Below, in pieces: positions 23,644-35,919 of a stretch of DNA of 64,000 bases. Location: NCBI RefSeq assembly GCF_022539505.1, contig NC_061514.1, forward strand, positions 246,996,124 to 247,060,123, read 5' to 3'. The position numbers and the translations under genes were made by a program. The notes below the pieces were generated by a model, which was given only the letters and a program-made list of their open reading frames with translations, did not search any database and was not told the origin of the DNA. Source of the DNA: Lolium rigidum (Eukaryota > Streptophyta > Magnoliopsida > Poales > Poaceae). Each line of letters opens with the position of its first letter. Position 1 is the first letter of the stretch.

Positions 23644-24836
23644 TCATGTTACCTTGTATTGAATTGATATGGATCCAATCATAATACTTTGATATCCTTG
23701 CTTTGGCTCATATATAGGACAATCAATAGCTCCCACTTTGATAGTTCTCACATTAGAAATTGTATTAACTCCACATACTTTATCAATCCTCTTGGGAAAA
23801 TAAACAGTATGCTCCTTGTCATCGACATTGAAAGTAACTTTTCCTTTATTGCAATCAATAACAGCCCCTGTGGTGTTAAGAAAAGGTCTCCCAAGAATAA
23901 TAGACATATTGTCATCTTCAGGCATTTCCAACACAACAAAATCAGTTAATATTAAGCAATTATTAGTAACTTGAACAGGAACATCCTCACATATACCAAC
24001 AGGAATAGCAGTAGATTTATCAGCCATTTGCAAAGATATATCAGCTTGGTATCAACTTATCTAAATAAAGTCTCTTGTAAAGAGAAAAAGGCATAACACT
24101 AACACCTGCTCCCAAATCACATAGTGCAGTTCTAACATAATTATTCTTGATGGAACAAGGAATAGTCGGTATACCTGGGTCGCCCAGCTTCTTTGGAATT
24201 TTGCCATTGAAAGAGTAATTAGCAAGCATAGTGGAAATATCCTCATTAGGAATTTTCCTTTTGTTAGAGACAATATCTTTCATATACTTTGAATAAGGAG
24301 GCAATTTAATAGCATCAGTCAAAGGGATTTGCAGGAACAAAGGTTTCATCCAATCACAAAATTTATTATAGTGTTCTTCTTCCTTTGATTTTAGTTTCTT
24401 AGCAGGAAAAGGCATTTTCTTTTGAACCCAAGGTTCCCTTTCATTACCATGTTTCTTAGCAATAAAATCTTCTTTAGTATACTTTTTATTTTTAGCATGC
24501 TTTTCGTGTTCATCTTCAATCTCTTCTTTATCGTAAACATCATTCTTATCATTATCTTTATCATGTTCATTACCACTTTCGGTTTCAAGCATCGAAATAG
24601 AAATACTATTAGGACCATTAACAGGCTCAGAGGATTCTACAACAGTTTTATGTTTCTTTTTCTTTTTCTTAGAAGGAGCACTAGTTTCAGTTCGTTGAGA
24701 ATCTTGTTCAACTCTTTTGGGATGCCCCTCGGGATATAGAGGATCCTGAGTAGAAACATCGCCTCTAGTTGTTACTTCATAAGCATGTTTTTCTTTAGAA
24801 CTATTTTTTAACAAGTCATTTTGCACTTTAGTGAGT
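23644..24836 (-). pseudogene. Element C gag C-terminal part and aspartic protease
   Basis: Continuation of the C gag after the chromovirus T insertion. It has a Lys-rich linker (TSAPSKKKKKK), an acidic Asp/Glu/Lys segment and HYNKFCDWMKPLFLQIPL. The retropepsin active-site region is CDLGAGVSVMP near 24110 (DLGA in place of DTGA, usual in Athila-type elements), and ILGRPFLNTTG follows in the second half (about 23885). A frame break lies at about 24040-24046, inside an AAGCTGAT context. The ORF stops at 23644 with no polymerase after it. Ahead lies the gag N-terminal part at 35920-37391. Confidence 0.7.
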
Positions 24837-27800
24837 TGTGGTGACCTCACCTGAAAAAGTGAGAGTCTCTGTGCAACCGTGCTAGTCCCTGGATCGAACT
24901 GCTAGCACACACAGTTTAAGATGAAATACCAAGTAGCAAAGGTCTTCATTACAACCTAAGATCAAGCGGAAATAAAATGGTTCGATACAAGTTGCATAGC
25001 TCTCAGGCTAGCACAATTTCAGAGTTTAAAGCAGACAAGGAAAACATAAAGCATGGAGCCATCTTCCTTCATGAAGCCACAGGCAGACATGTTGGGCAAA
25101 GACTCGTGAACCTAAACAAATATCTTCAGCTAGAGAAGTAACCTGCAACATAAAACGTTACAGCCCGAAGGTCAATACATTTGGAATTGTATTGGCAAGA
25201 TGACACTATGGTGGACACAAGTGGCAACCTAACACTTAAGTGCACATTTGGCTGGTAGAGCTCGGGCATATTTGCATAAAGCCAATTTTATCCTATCATT
25301 TGACAAAACATTTTCTTTCATACTAATTAAGCGGTACCATTGATAGACATCAATGAACCTGGACACCACCGATAGACATCAGTGAGCCCTGACACCACCG
25401 ATAGACATCAGTGAGCCTTCCTAGTTCATATGATCAACTTGGTTTGGGCGACCTACCCCTGCAGACTCAGACCATAGACATGGCACGGGACCTGCTAGCC
25501 GATAGTCACTTGCACCAATTGACATATCCTCGTTCACCCATCAAGTTTTATTTAAGAAATTGGAATGAGGAGACTTTCGAACGGGATCCTTGTCGGTTCG
25601 CTCAAATTGTCCGTAACCGGGGACACGGCTAAGTACTTAGTTTTACACTCTGCAGAGGTTGTACAAATTTACCCACATGACCTAGTCTCGCTCTTCTTCC
25701 ATGATGCACATTTTGCTCAAATGGACGGATGTTGACTAGGACAAGACTTTTCCGAAGTAATCCCCGGACCATTCCCTACGGACCCGTACCAACCTACAAT
25801 CCCCTACATCATCTGTCACGTAGGATCCGGGTTCTCACAACATACTCCATCAAGCCGGAGCCCATATTAGCATGTGGCTGTACGGTAAGCTAATGAGCAA
25901 GGTTGTCTATTATCTCTTTGTTCCCGGGTGGCCGTCCACAAGTGCGATACACCTGGCGGTTCAGAGGTTCGACGACATGACCCCAGGGAACCACTCAACA
26001 TAACCCGAGCAATACCAATTCCACCCAGGTAATTCATTAAACTTAGTTGTTTTTCCATACCTCACTATCAAAATCATTTTACAGCATAGCTGAGTAACAA
26101 CTAAATTTAATGGCGACAAAGTAAGTCAAGTAGGGGTAGCTAGACTACTGGGATTGCATAGCAAAGCATAGAACCCTACACATGTATACTACAAAATCTC
26201 TACTGTGCATAGATAAAAACTGGGACTTTTGGTGTGTGTCACTTGCCTGGATAAGCTGGAGAGTTGGCACAATCTTCACAAGCACAACCGTTGCAGTCAG
26301 CACAATCACAATCTACAATCCGATAACATTGCACCATAAGCACAATGCAAGACACAAATGCACAAACATAGACATGAGATGCATATGAGGTTTACACAAG
26401 TGCACTTCATTTATTGTTCTCTGGTTGTAACTATATGCATGATGCCATGGTCAAGTTTTACGATTGGTTGGATTATTGCGAACCGTCTATGTCGCACTAG
26501 CGAAGGGCAACTATCATTAATTGCAAATGGTACTTTGGTACAGTATACAAATGATGATTTTGGTACTACTGGACAGAGGGTTCCATTTGTGAGCATAAGC
26601 AAAAGGAATCACTCAAAAAGCGTATGTAGATCTCATTTTATGGACACGATACACTAACTAGGCATTTAAATTTGAATGAAACTCAAACTACTGTAAGTCC
26701 ACATTTTACTGGTTCATAGTGTTCCTTATATTTTTAGGATTCCAACGGTATATGATTTGTAATTTTTGGACAAGCGGATCTCTGGTTATGATTTTTGCAA
26801 GGCGCGGACTATCGAATCTATGTTTAAACGAAAACTAGGGGGTGTCTCTGACACATGGCGCAACACGATTCGTCTGTACCCTTTCGCGTGGATCAGCCTC
26901 TATATCCGTTGGATCTAACTAAAACGCATGGCCTGGATCTGTTTGCAGAAAAGGAAAAGAAAAAAGAAAAAGAGGTGGACCTATGTGGCGCAGAGGTGGC
27001 GGCTGAGGTGGTGATGACGAGGCGGCGACGTGGCGCTGACGTGGCGGCGGCGGTGATGAGTTCGCCGGCGGCGGCTCGGGCTTGCACGGCGTCGACGCTC
27101 CGGTGGTCCTCAGCTCGGGGAAAAGTGTGGACGGGGTGAGGCACGCGGAGGTGGAGCTGGGGGTAGCCACGGCACGGCGTGGTTCGGGCCGAGGCGGCCG
27201 TGGCGGGCGGATGGAGGTGGCGCAGCGGCGGCAGCTCCGGCGAAGAATCCGGGCAGCCTGGGGGCGCAATAGAGGGGAAGAAGAGAGGGGAAAGAGAGAG
27301 GAGGCCGGGGGCTTTAAGGGGGCGGGGAGCTCGGGGGAGAGGGAGGCGCGCGCGAGGTGGGGGAAGTGGTGGCCGGTGGTTGCTGTACGTGTGCGTGCGT
27401 CGTGGGGGAGCGGGGCGTGCGGAGGTTGGAGACGAAGTCTCCTGGCGGCGCGGGGGCGCGGGCTGGTGGGGCGTGCGGCCTGGTTCGGCTCCGGCCGGCT
27501 GGGCCAGTTGGTCCGACCGGGTCGGCCCAGTTTGGGTCGGCCCGTTTTTCTTTTTTTTTTGTTTATTTTTTTATTTCTCTCTCTTAATTGAATATGCAAT
27601 TGAGGAACCAAAAACATTCAGAAAAATACAAATAAGGTATCGATGGAATCCTTGTGAAAAGGCCTTCACTATGAGACCACTTTTGAAACAAGATAAAAAT
27701 CTTTTATGAAACAAAAATTGGCATACATGCCTATGTGGCTATATTGCCATTTTGGGGTTTGGGGTTTTGAAACGAATTTGAAATTGGATTTTCCCTATAA

Positions 27801-27871
27801 ATGCAATGATGACATGATGCTTATGAATGCAATGCATGATGTTTCGAAATTTTGAAAATTGGGATGTTACA
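24837..27871 (-). repeat. 3' LTR of T
   Basis: 3035 bp. The GC-rich stretch 26960-27540 gives long chance ORFs on both strands (Arg/Gly/Ala or Pro/Arg-rich). Differences from the 5' LTR are concentrated at CAG/CTG/CGG triplets. Confidence 0.92.
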
Positions 27872-27886
27872 AACCTACCCCCCTTA
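27872..27886 (-). other. Polypurine tract of T
   Basis: In sense AAGGGGGGTAGGTT, directly next to the 3' LTR. It starts plus-strand DNA synthesis. The integrase ORF ends within it. Confidence 0.8.
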
Positions 27887-29497
27887 AGATGATTCTCGCC
27901 CTCGAGAATCGGAGTGGCTAGCAAATAGGTGTGGGTGATCTTCTCGAAGATCATCTTCTCGCTCCCAAGTAGCTTCTTCCTCAGTGTGGTGATTCCACTG
28001 GACTTTGCAGAACTTGATTGTCTTAGTACGAGTAGCTCTTTCTGCTGTCTCTAGTATCTTGATTGGCTTTTCTTCATATGTAAGATCACTCTCCAACCGT
28101 ACTTCCTCAAGTGGCACTGTATCTCTCAACGGGGTCTCTGCCATATCTGGGTGGCACTTCTTCAGCTGACTTACATGGAACACATTATGAACTGCAGATA
28201 GGGATTCTGGCAGTTCCAATTCATACGCCACTTCACCTTTGCGAGACAGGATCTTGAATGGTCCTACAAAGCGGGGTGCTAATTTTCCTTTGACTCCAAA
28301 CCTCTTCACACCACGTAGGGGTGAGACTCTTAGGTATGCTCTATCACCTATCTCATAGGTCACTTCTCTACGCTTTGAGTCAGCGTAGCTCTTCTGTCTG
28401 GATTGAGCTATCTTCAGTCTGTCTCTGATCAGTCTAACCTTCTCTTCAGCATCCTTGATCAAGTCTGGGCCAAATAAACTCCTTTCTCCTACTCCACTCC
28501 ATAACAATGGGGTGGTGCACTTTCTTCCATATAGTGCCTCAAATGGAGCCATTCCAATACTTGCTTGGTGGCTGTTGTTGTATGAAAATTCTGCGTATGG
28601 CAAATTTTCATCCCAGCTAGATCCATAGTCCAATGCACAAGCTCTTAACATATCTTCCAAGATTTGGTTTACCCTTTCAGTCTGTCCATCAGTTTGTGGA
28701 TGGAACGCTGTGCTGAACTCAAGTCTAGTTCCCAAAGACTCATGTATTTGACGCCAAAAGTGAGAAGTGAACTGAGTACCTCTATCAGAAACAATGCTCT
28801 TGGGCACTCCATGCAAACAAATTATTCTGCTCATGTAGATCTTAGCTAGCTTGGAACTTGTATAGGTGGTCTTCACTGGTATAAAGTGAGCCACTTTAGT
28901 CGAGCGGTCCACTACGACCCAAATTGAATCATATCTCGATCTAGTCTTTGGCAATCCGGTGATAAAGTCCATGCCAATATTTTCCCACTTCCACTCTGGT
29001 ACTGGCAAGGGTTGCAACAATCCTGCTGGTTTTTGATGTTCTGCCTTGACTCTGCTACAAACATCACACAGTGCAATATACTCGGCAATGTCTCTCTTCA
29101 AGTTAGTCCACCAGAACCTTTCCTTTACATCCATGTACATCTTAGTGTTACCAGGATGAATGGAGTATGGTGAATCATGTGCTTCTTGAAGAATCAACTT
29201 CCTAAGTTCCGGGTCTTGAGGCACACAAATTCGCTTCTCGAACCATATGGCTCCTTGCTCATCCTCATGAAATCCCTTTGCTTTGCCTTCACTCATATTG
29301 GCCTTGATTACTTCTATTTCCTTGTCTAACTTCTGAGCTTCTCTAATCTTATCCATTAGTGTTGGTTGAACTTCAAGCGATGCTAGATAACCTTCAGGCA
29401 CAATCTCCAGTCGGAGATCTTTGAAATGTTCACACAACTCTTCAGGTAGTTCTCCGGCGGTGAGACCGTTTACATAGGTCTTACGACTCAGCCGCAT
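27884..29497 (-). pseudogene. T integrase with chromodomain
   Basis: About 537 codons. The N-terminal zinc-binding region has the HHCC pattern (AHDSPYSIHPG and CDVCSRVK). The catalytic core has GMDFITGLP, SDRGTQF and QTDGQTERVNQ, carrying the D, D, E residues. A GPY/F-type module (KLAPRFVGPFKIL) follows. The C-terminus has a chromodomain-like segment (KVQWNHHTEEEATWERE), which directs chromoviruses to chromatin marks. The 5' junction to RNase H is shifted by one base near 29489. The ORF itself is uninterrupted. It is part of a gag-pol polyprotein rather than an independent gene. Confidence 0.9.
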
Positions 29498-30071
29498 CGG
29501 CTACAACATTAGCCTTTCCCGGGTGGTATTGCAAACTCATATCATAGTCCTTTATTAGTTCTAACCATCTTCTTTGCCTCATGTTCAGTTCCTTCTGAGT
29601 GAATATATACTTCAGGCTCTTATGGTCTGTGAACACATCACAATGCTTTCCCATCAGATAATGTCTCCATACCTTGAGAGTATGCACGACAGATGCTAGC
29701 TCTAAGTCATGAGTTGGATAGTTTCTCTCATGACGTTTGAGCTGCCGCGAAGCATAACTCACCACTTTTCCATCTTGCATTAGAACACCTCCAAGTCCTT
29801 GGCGAGAAGCATCGCAATACACTTGGAAATCCTTATTTATATCCGGCAAACATAGAACTGGTGCACTTACTAGGCGTTGCTTCAGCTCTTGAAAACTAGC
29901 TTCACACTCATCAGTCCATATGAATTTCTTATCCTTCTTCAACAGTTCTGTCATGGGCTTTGCAATCTTGGAGAAATTCTCAATAAATCTCCGGTAGTAT
30001 CCCGCGAGTCCTAAGAAACTCCGAATCTCTCCTGCATTCTTGGGTGACTCCCATTCGGTCACGAACTGCAA
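29481..30071 (-). pseudogene. T RNase H region
   Basis: About 190 codons. It begins with the connection segment ([20 protein letters not shown]) and continues through [33 protein letters not shown] and [11 protein letters not shown] to [12 protein letters not shown], all landmarks of Ty3/gypsy RNase H. Its start is offset by one base from the reverse transcriptase frame near 30060, and its end by one base from integrase. Both breaks lie by CAG/CTG-type triplets. Confidence 0.88.
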
Positions 30072-31083
30072 CCTTGCTTGGGTCTACTGCGACTCCTTCC
30101 GCTGAAACTATGTGTCCAAGGAATCCAACTCTGTCCAACCAGAACTCGCACTTGCTGAACTTGGCATACAACTTGTGCTCTCTGAGCTTTTCCATGATTA
30201 AGCGCAAATGTTTCTCGTGCTCGGCATCATCTTTTGAATATATCAATATATCATCGATGAATACCACCACGAACTTATCCAAATATTCCATGAATATCTT
30301 GTTCATCATGGTCATGAAATATGCGGGAGCATTGGTCAGTCCAAAGGGCATAACTGTATACTCATACAGACCGTATCTAGTTGTGAATGCGGTCTTAGGT
30401 ATATCCTCCTCCCGGATCTTCAATTGGAAGTAACCCGATCGAAGATCTATCTTGGAGAATACTTTTGCTCCCTTCAATTGGTCGAACAAGTCATTGATGT
30501 TGGGCAATGGGTACTTATTTTTAATCGTCATCTCATTCAGCGAACGGTAGTCCATCACCAATCTTTTGCTAGAGTCTTTCTTCTCAACAAACAGTACGGG
30601 TGCTCCCCAAGATGATGAACTGGGTCGGATAAATCCTTTCTCGATTTGTTCCCTAAGCTGTTTCTTTAACTCCTTCAGTTCCTCAACATCCATTTTATAG
30701 GGTCTCTTGGCTATGGGTCCAGTTCCAGGCATAAGTTCAATGAGAAACTCAACCTCTCTATCAGGTGGCAATCCCGGCAACTCTTCCGGAAACACATCCG
30801 GGTACTCTCTCACAACTGGTACATCCTCTAGGCTAACCCCCTTAAGAGAGTTGACCTTACTACCTTTAAGCTCAAAGGTTGAGTTGAAACGGATTCGTTT
30901 CTTTTCTGGGGTTGTGAGTGTAACAGTTTTCTTTGTACAATCTATTATGCCCCCATAGGCGGTCATCCAATCCATTCCCAGGATTACATCTAAACCTTGG
31001 GATTCCAATATTATCAAGTCAACTGGGAACTTATGCTTTCCAATTTCTAGGGTCAGTTGTCTGCATCCAGCACTTACTAACAT
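29980..31083 (-). pseudogene. T reverse transcriptase (with end of protease)
   Basis: Begins inside the protease C-terminal half ([10 protein letters not shown]). The spacer ([14 protein letters not shown]) and polymerase follow: [64 protein letters not shown] and the catalytic FIDDILIYS (about 30264-30238). [12 protein letters not shown] closes the thumb. After about 30060 the frame runs into unrelated residues because of a one-base shift; RNase H continues in the next frame. Confidence 0.9.
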
Positions 31084-31127
31084 CTCTCCTCCTCGGGGAG
31101 CTTACTCTAAGAGGGCACCCTATTGTT

Positions 31128-32384
31128 TCAAGTGGGTATTTTATTCTTATCCACAAATGCTCTTGAAATGAATGAATGCGATGCACCGGTATCAAATAGG
31201 ACAAGTGCCGAGGAGTTGTTAATCGTGAACATACCGATTACTGCGTCGGGTTCATCATATAGTTCCTCCACATTGACGTGGTTAACATGTCCCTTCCGGA
31301 ATGGGTTCGGCTTCCTTGCCTCTTCGGCCTTCTTTGCTTCCTCAGACTCCTTCTCAGGACATTCATTGGCATAATGTCCCGTCTTCCTGCACTTGAAGCA
31401 TTCAACCTGACCGATATCCTTCTTTACAAAGCGATGACCATTGTTGTTGTTGTGGCCATTGCCATTTCCATGATGGCTGCTATTACTCTTCCCAGAGTTG
31501 TTGTGGTGGTGATAGCTCTTATGGCCATTGTGATGGTGGCCATTTCCATTGCGGTGTTGATGCTTACTTCCTCCATCATTGTTCCCATACTTGTGATATC
31601 CAGAACCTCCACTGCCTTCACCATAAGAGCGCATCTTATGTGGTGGTCCTGAAACATGTTTGTCGTAGCTATGTTTCCTCTTCCTTTTCTCCACTTGCTT
31701 CATTGTGTTCTCCAGGGTTATAGCTTTGTCACACAATGACTGGTAAGTGGGCAAGTAAACCACTGACAGTTGAATCATCAGCTCGTCGTTCAGTCCCTTA
31801 AGAAACCTTTCCTTCCTCTTGGCATCCGTGTTGCTATCATCCGGTGCATAGCGTGCCAAGTTGCTGAACTCTTCTATGTATTCAGACACACTGCGATGAC
31901 CTTGTCTAAGGTTGAGGAATTCATTCCTCTTCAGGTCCATCACTCCAGAGGAAATGTGGGCGGTACGAAAACCTTCTTCAAAGATTGCCCAAGTCACCTC
32001 CGCTATTGGATGAGTGATTTGGAAATTCTCCCACCAACTAGCTGCGGGTCCTTCCAGCAGATGAGCAGCAAATCTGACCTTCTCAGCGTCAGTGCATCCT
32101 ATGGTCACCAAGTCCTTGTTCACAGAACGCAACCAATCATTGGCCACCATAGGTTCCGCTGCCCTTGAAAACTTCTCAGGGCGAAGCCTCAGGAACCTAG
32201 TCAGCATATCCACATGTGGTGGTGGTGGTGGCGGGGGTGGATTGTTGTTGTTGTTGTTGTTGTTGTTCTGCATGTTGTTGTTCAGTTGGGTTATGGTTTG
32301 TGTCACTGCTTGCATCAGCTGAGCCTGCGCTTCCATCATTTGCTGAACATACGCTGGCACTTCAGGCTCTCGACGGGGCGGCAT
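31128..32384 (-). pseudogene. T gag and protease N-terminal half
   Basis: About 418 codons from MPPRREPEVPAY. It has an Asn run and Pro run (residues 40-56, an AAC/CCA-type microsatellite at 32215-32270). The capsid region follows (WLRSVNKDL, ASWWENF, SVSEYIEEFSNLARY), then a His/Asn/Gly-rich linker, the zinc knuckle CFKCRKTGHYANEC, and the retropepsin motif LFDTGASHSFIS near the C-terminus. It ends at a stop just after the active-site region. The remaining protease is in the next ORF, with small indels at 31085-31130. The start codon lies about 480 bases inside the 5' LTR. Confidence 0.9.
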
Positions 32385-32866
32385 TCTGTGGGGTTTGAGA
32401 GGTAAGAATAGAATTCAGAAATAGAATCTAAGGGAAATAAAATCCTACCCTCACACAACACATGCACAAAACAACCTTAAACACACAAGCATTCACATAT
32501 CAAACGTTTAGTTTTGAAATACGTGAATTGCAAAACGTCTCGAAAATGGAAAATAAAACACACTAGCTTGCCTACCTCAGGTGGTCGGCAAACTCAACTC
32601 GAAAGCTAAGCAAAACGGAACTGGTGGTCACACTATTTGTCTTGAGTGCTTCAAGTTTATCTTCCACTTCCTTGAGATCTTCAAAGTTTGGACGTCTAAA
32701 TGATGAAGATTTGTTTTGAAGATGAAATAGGTGAGAATACAAGAAAACCAATTTGCAAACATTTCTTTTCAATAGAAAATGGATTAGATAGATAAGATGG
32801 AATTTTATCCTAAGGTCTTCCTATTTCTAATCCAAACCTAGGGTCACGAACCTATGGGCAACACAG
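32385..32866 (-). other. Leader of T between primer site and gag
   Basis: About 480 bases with no supported gene; a 66-codon frame here is incidental. Confidence 0.6.
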
Positions 32867-32879
32867 TGCTCTGATACCA
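32867..32879 (-). other. Primer binding site of T (initiator tRNA-Met)
   Basis: In sense TGGTATCAGAGCA, two bases inside the 5' LTR. It is complementary to the 3' end of plant initiator tRNA-Met, as usual for chromoviruses. Confidence 0.9.
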
Positions 32880-32881
32880 TC

Positions 32882-35800
32882 TGTGGTGACCTCACCCGAA
32901 AAAGTGAGAGTCTCTGTGCAACCGTGCTAGTCCCTGGATCGAACTCGCTAGCACACACGGTTTAAGATGAAATACCAAGTAGCAAAGGTCTTCATTACAA
33001 CCTAAGATCAAGCGGAAATAAAATGGTTCGATACAAGTTGCATAGCTCTCAGGCTAGCACAATTTCAGAGTTTAAAGCAGCAAGGAAAACATAAAGCATG
33101 GAGCCATCTTCCTTCATGAAGCCACAGGCAGACATGTTGGGCAAAGACTCGTGAACCTAAACAAATATCTTCAGCTAGAGAAGTAACCTGCAACATAAAA
33201 CGTTACAGCCCGAAGGTCAATACATTTGGAATTGTATTGGCAAGATGACACTATGGTGGACACAAGTGGCAACCTAACACTTAAGTGCACATTTGGTCGG
33301 TAGAGCTCGGGCATATTTGCATAAAGCCAATTTTATCCTATCATTTGACAAAACATTTTCTTTCATACTAATTAAGCGGTACCATTGATAGACATCAATG
33401 AACCCGGACACCACCGATAGACATCGGTGAGCCCTGACACCACCGATAGACATCAGTGAGCCTTCCTAGTTCATATGATCAACTTGGTTTGGGCGACCTA
33501 CCCCTGCAGACTCAGACCATAGACATGGCACGGGACCTGCTAGCCGATAGTCACTTGCACCAATTGACATATCCCTGTTCACCCATCAAGTTTTATTTAA
33601 GAAATTGGAATGAGGAGACTTTCGAACAGGATCCTTGTCGAGTTCGCTCAAATTGTCCGTAACCGGGGACACGGCTAAGTACTTAGTTTTACACTCTGCA
33701 GAGGTTGTACAAATTTACCCACATGACCTAGTCTCGCTCTTCTTCCATGATGCACATTTTGCTCAAATGGACGAGATGTTGACTAGGACAAGACTTTTCC
33801 GAAGTAATCCCCCGAGACCATTCTCTACGGACCCGTACCAACCTACAATCCCCTACATCATCTGTCACGTAGGATCCGGGTTCTCACAACATACTCCATC
33901 AAGCCGAGCCCATATTAGCATGTGGCTGTACGGTAAGCTAATGAGCAAGGTTGTCTATTATCTCTTTGTTCCTGGGTGGCCGTCCACAAGTGCGATACAC
34001 CCGGCGGTTCGGAGGTTCGACGACATGACCCCGTGGAACCACTCAACATAACCCGAGCAATACCAATTCCACCCAGGTAATTCATTAAACTTAGTTGTTT
34101 TTCCATACCTCACTATCAAAATCATTTTACAGCATAGCTGAGTAACAACTAAATTTAATGGCGACAAAGTAAGTCAAGTAGGGGTAGCTAGACTACTCGG
34201 GATTGCATAGCAAAGCATAGAACCCTACACATGTATACTACAAAATCTCTATCGTGCATAGATAAAAACTCGGGACTTTTGGTGTGTGTCACTTGCCCGG
34301 ATAAGGTGGAGAGTTGGCACAATCTTCACAAGCACAACCGTTGCGATCGAGCACAATCACAATCTACAATCCGATAACATTGCACCATAAGCACAATGCA
34401 AGACACAAATGCACAAACATAGACATGAGATGCATATGAGGTTTACACAAGTGCACTTCATTTATTGTTCTCTCGGTTGTAACTATATGCATGATGCCAT
34501 GGTCAAGTTTTACGATTGGTTGGATTATTGCGAACCGTCTATGTCGCACTAGCGAAGGGCAACTATCATTAATTGCAAATGGTACTTTGGTACAGTATAC
34601 AAATGATGATTTTGGTACTACTGGACAGAGGGTTCCATTTGTGAGCATAAGCAAAAGGAATCACTCAAAAAGCGTATGTAGATCTCATTTTATGGACACG
34701 ATACACTAACTAGGCATTTAAATTTGAATGAAACTCAAACTACTGTAAGTCCACATTTTACTGGTTCATAGTGTTCCTTATATTTTTAGGATTCCAACGG
34801 TATATGATTTGTAATTTTTGGACAAGCGGATCTCTGGTTATGATTTTTGCAAGGCGCGGACTATCGAATCTATGTTTAAACGATAACTAGGGGGTGTCTC
34901 TGACACATGGCGCAACACGATTCGTCTGTACCCTTTCGCGTGGATCAGCCTCTATATCCGTTGGATCTAACTAAAACGCATGGCCTGGATCTGTTTGCAG
35001 AAAAGGAAAAGAAAAAAGAAAAAGAGGTGGACCTATGTGGCGCGAGGTGGCGGCCGAGGTGGTGATGACGAGGCGGCGACGTGGCGCCGACGTGGCGGCG
35101 GCGGTGATGAGTCCGCCGGCGGCGGCTCGGGCTTGCACGGCGTCGACGCTCCGGTGGTCCTCGGCTCGGGGAAAAGTGTGGACGGGGTGAGGCACGCGGA
35201 GGTGGAGCTGGGGGTAGCCACGGCACGGCGTGGTTCGGTCCGAGGCGGCCGTGGCGGGCGGATGAAGGTGGCGCGGCGGCGGCAGCTCCGGCGAAGAATC
35301 CGGGCAGCCCGGGGGCGCAATAGAGGGGAAGAAGAGAGGGGAAAGAGAGAGGAGGCCGGGGGCTTTGCAGGGGGCGGGGAGCTCGGGGAGAGGGAGGCGC
35401 GCGCGAGGTGGGGGAAGTGGTGGCCGGTGGTTGCCGTGCGTGTGCGTGCGTCGTGGGGGAGCGGGGCGTGCGGAGGTTGGAGACGAAGTCTCCGGCGGCG
35501 CGGGGGCGCGGGCTGGTGGGGCGTGCGGCCTGGCTCGGCTCCGGCCGGCCGGGCCGGTTGGTCCGACCGGGTCGGCCCGGTTTGGGTCGGCCCGTTTTCT
35601 TTTTTTTTTGTTTATTTTTTATTTCTCTCTCTTAATTGAATATGCAATTGAGGAACCAAAAACATTCGGAAAAATACAAATAAGGTATCGATGGAATCCT
35701 TGTGAAAAGGCCTTCACTATGAGACCACTTTTGAAACAAGATAAAAATCTTTTATGAAACAAAAATTGGCATACATGCCTATGTGGCTATATTGCCATTT

Positions 35801-35919
35801 TGGGGTTTGGGGTTTTGAAACGAATTTGAAATTGGATTTTCCCTATAAATGCAATGATGACATGATGCTTATGAATGCAATGCATGATGTTTCGAAATTT
35901 TGAAAATTGGGATGTTACA
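32882..35919 (-). repeat. 5' LTR of T
   Basis: 3038 bp, from TGTGGTGACCTCACC on the plus strand to GGGATGTTACA. Compared with the 3' LTR it shows, for example, CTCGGGAC for CTGGGAC (34270 against 26221) and CTCTCGGTT for CTCTGGTT (34470 against 26420). Confidence 0.92.

Larger units (their letters stand above)
24837..35919 (-). mobile_element. Element T: Tekay/Del-type chromovirus (Ty3/gypsy)
   Basis: 11,083-bp minus-strand element with 3-kb LTRs (32882-35919 and 24837-27871). LTR ends are TGTAACATCCC and GTCACCACA, the primer site matches initiator tRNA-Met, and the target duplication TGAGT (24832-24836 and 35920-35924) lies in the gag of C. It encodes gag, protease, reverse transcriptase, RNase H, integrase and a C-terminal chromodomain, in the order of chromoviruses. 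This is the only element in the window with a polymerase. Three frame breaks interrupt pol, all in or beside CAG/CTG-type triplets. If those are sequencing errors T may be nearly intact; as read it is not. Confidence 0.92.

Noticed and set aside
26855..27709. Long ORFs up to 232 codons on both strands in the T LTR (also 34945-35757)
   Set aside because: They lie in GC-rich LTR sequence, are Arg/Gly/Ala or Pro/Arg-rich, overlap on both strands, and their frames shift between the two LTR copies.
32215..32270. Asn/Pro microsatellite as a regulatory or prion-like element
   Set aside because: It is the coding sequence of a low-complexity stretch in the T gag.
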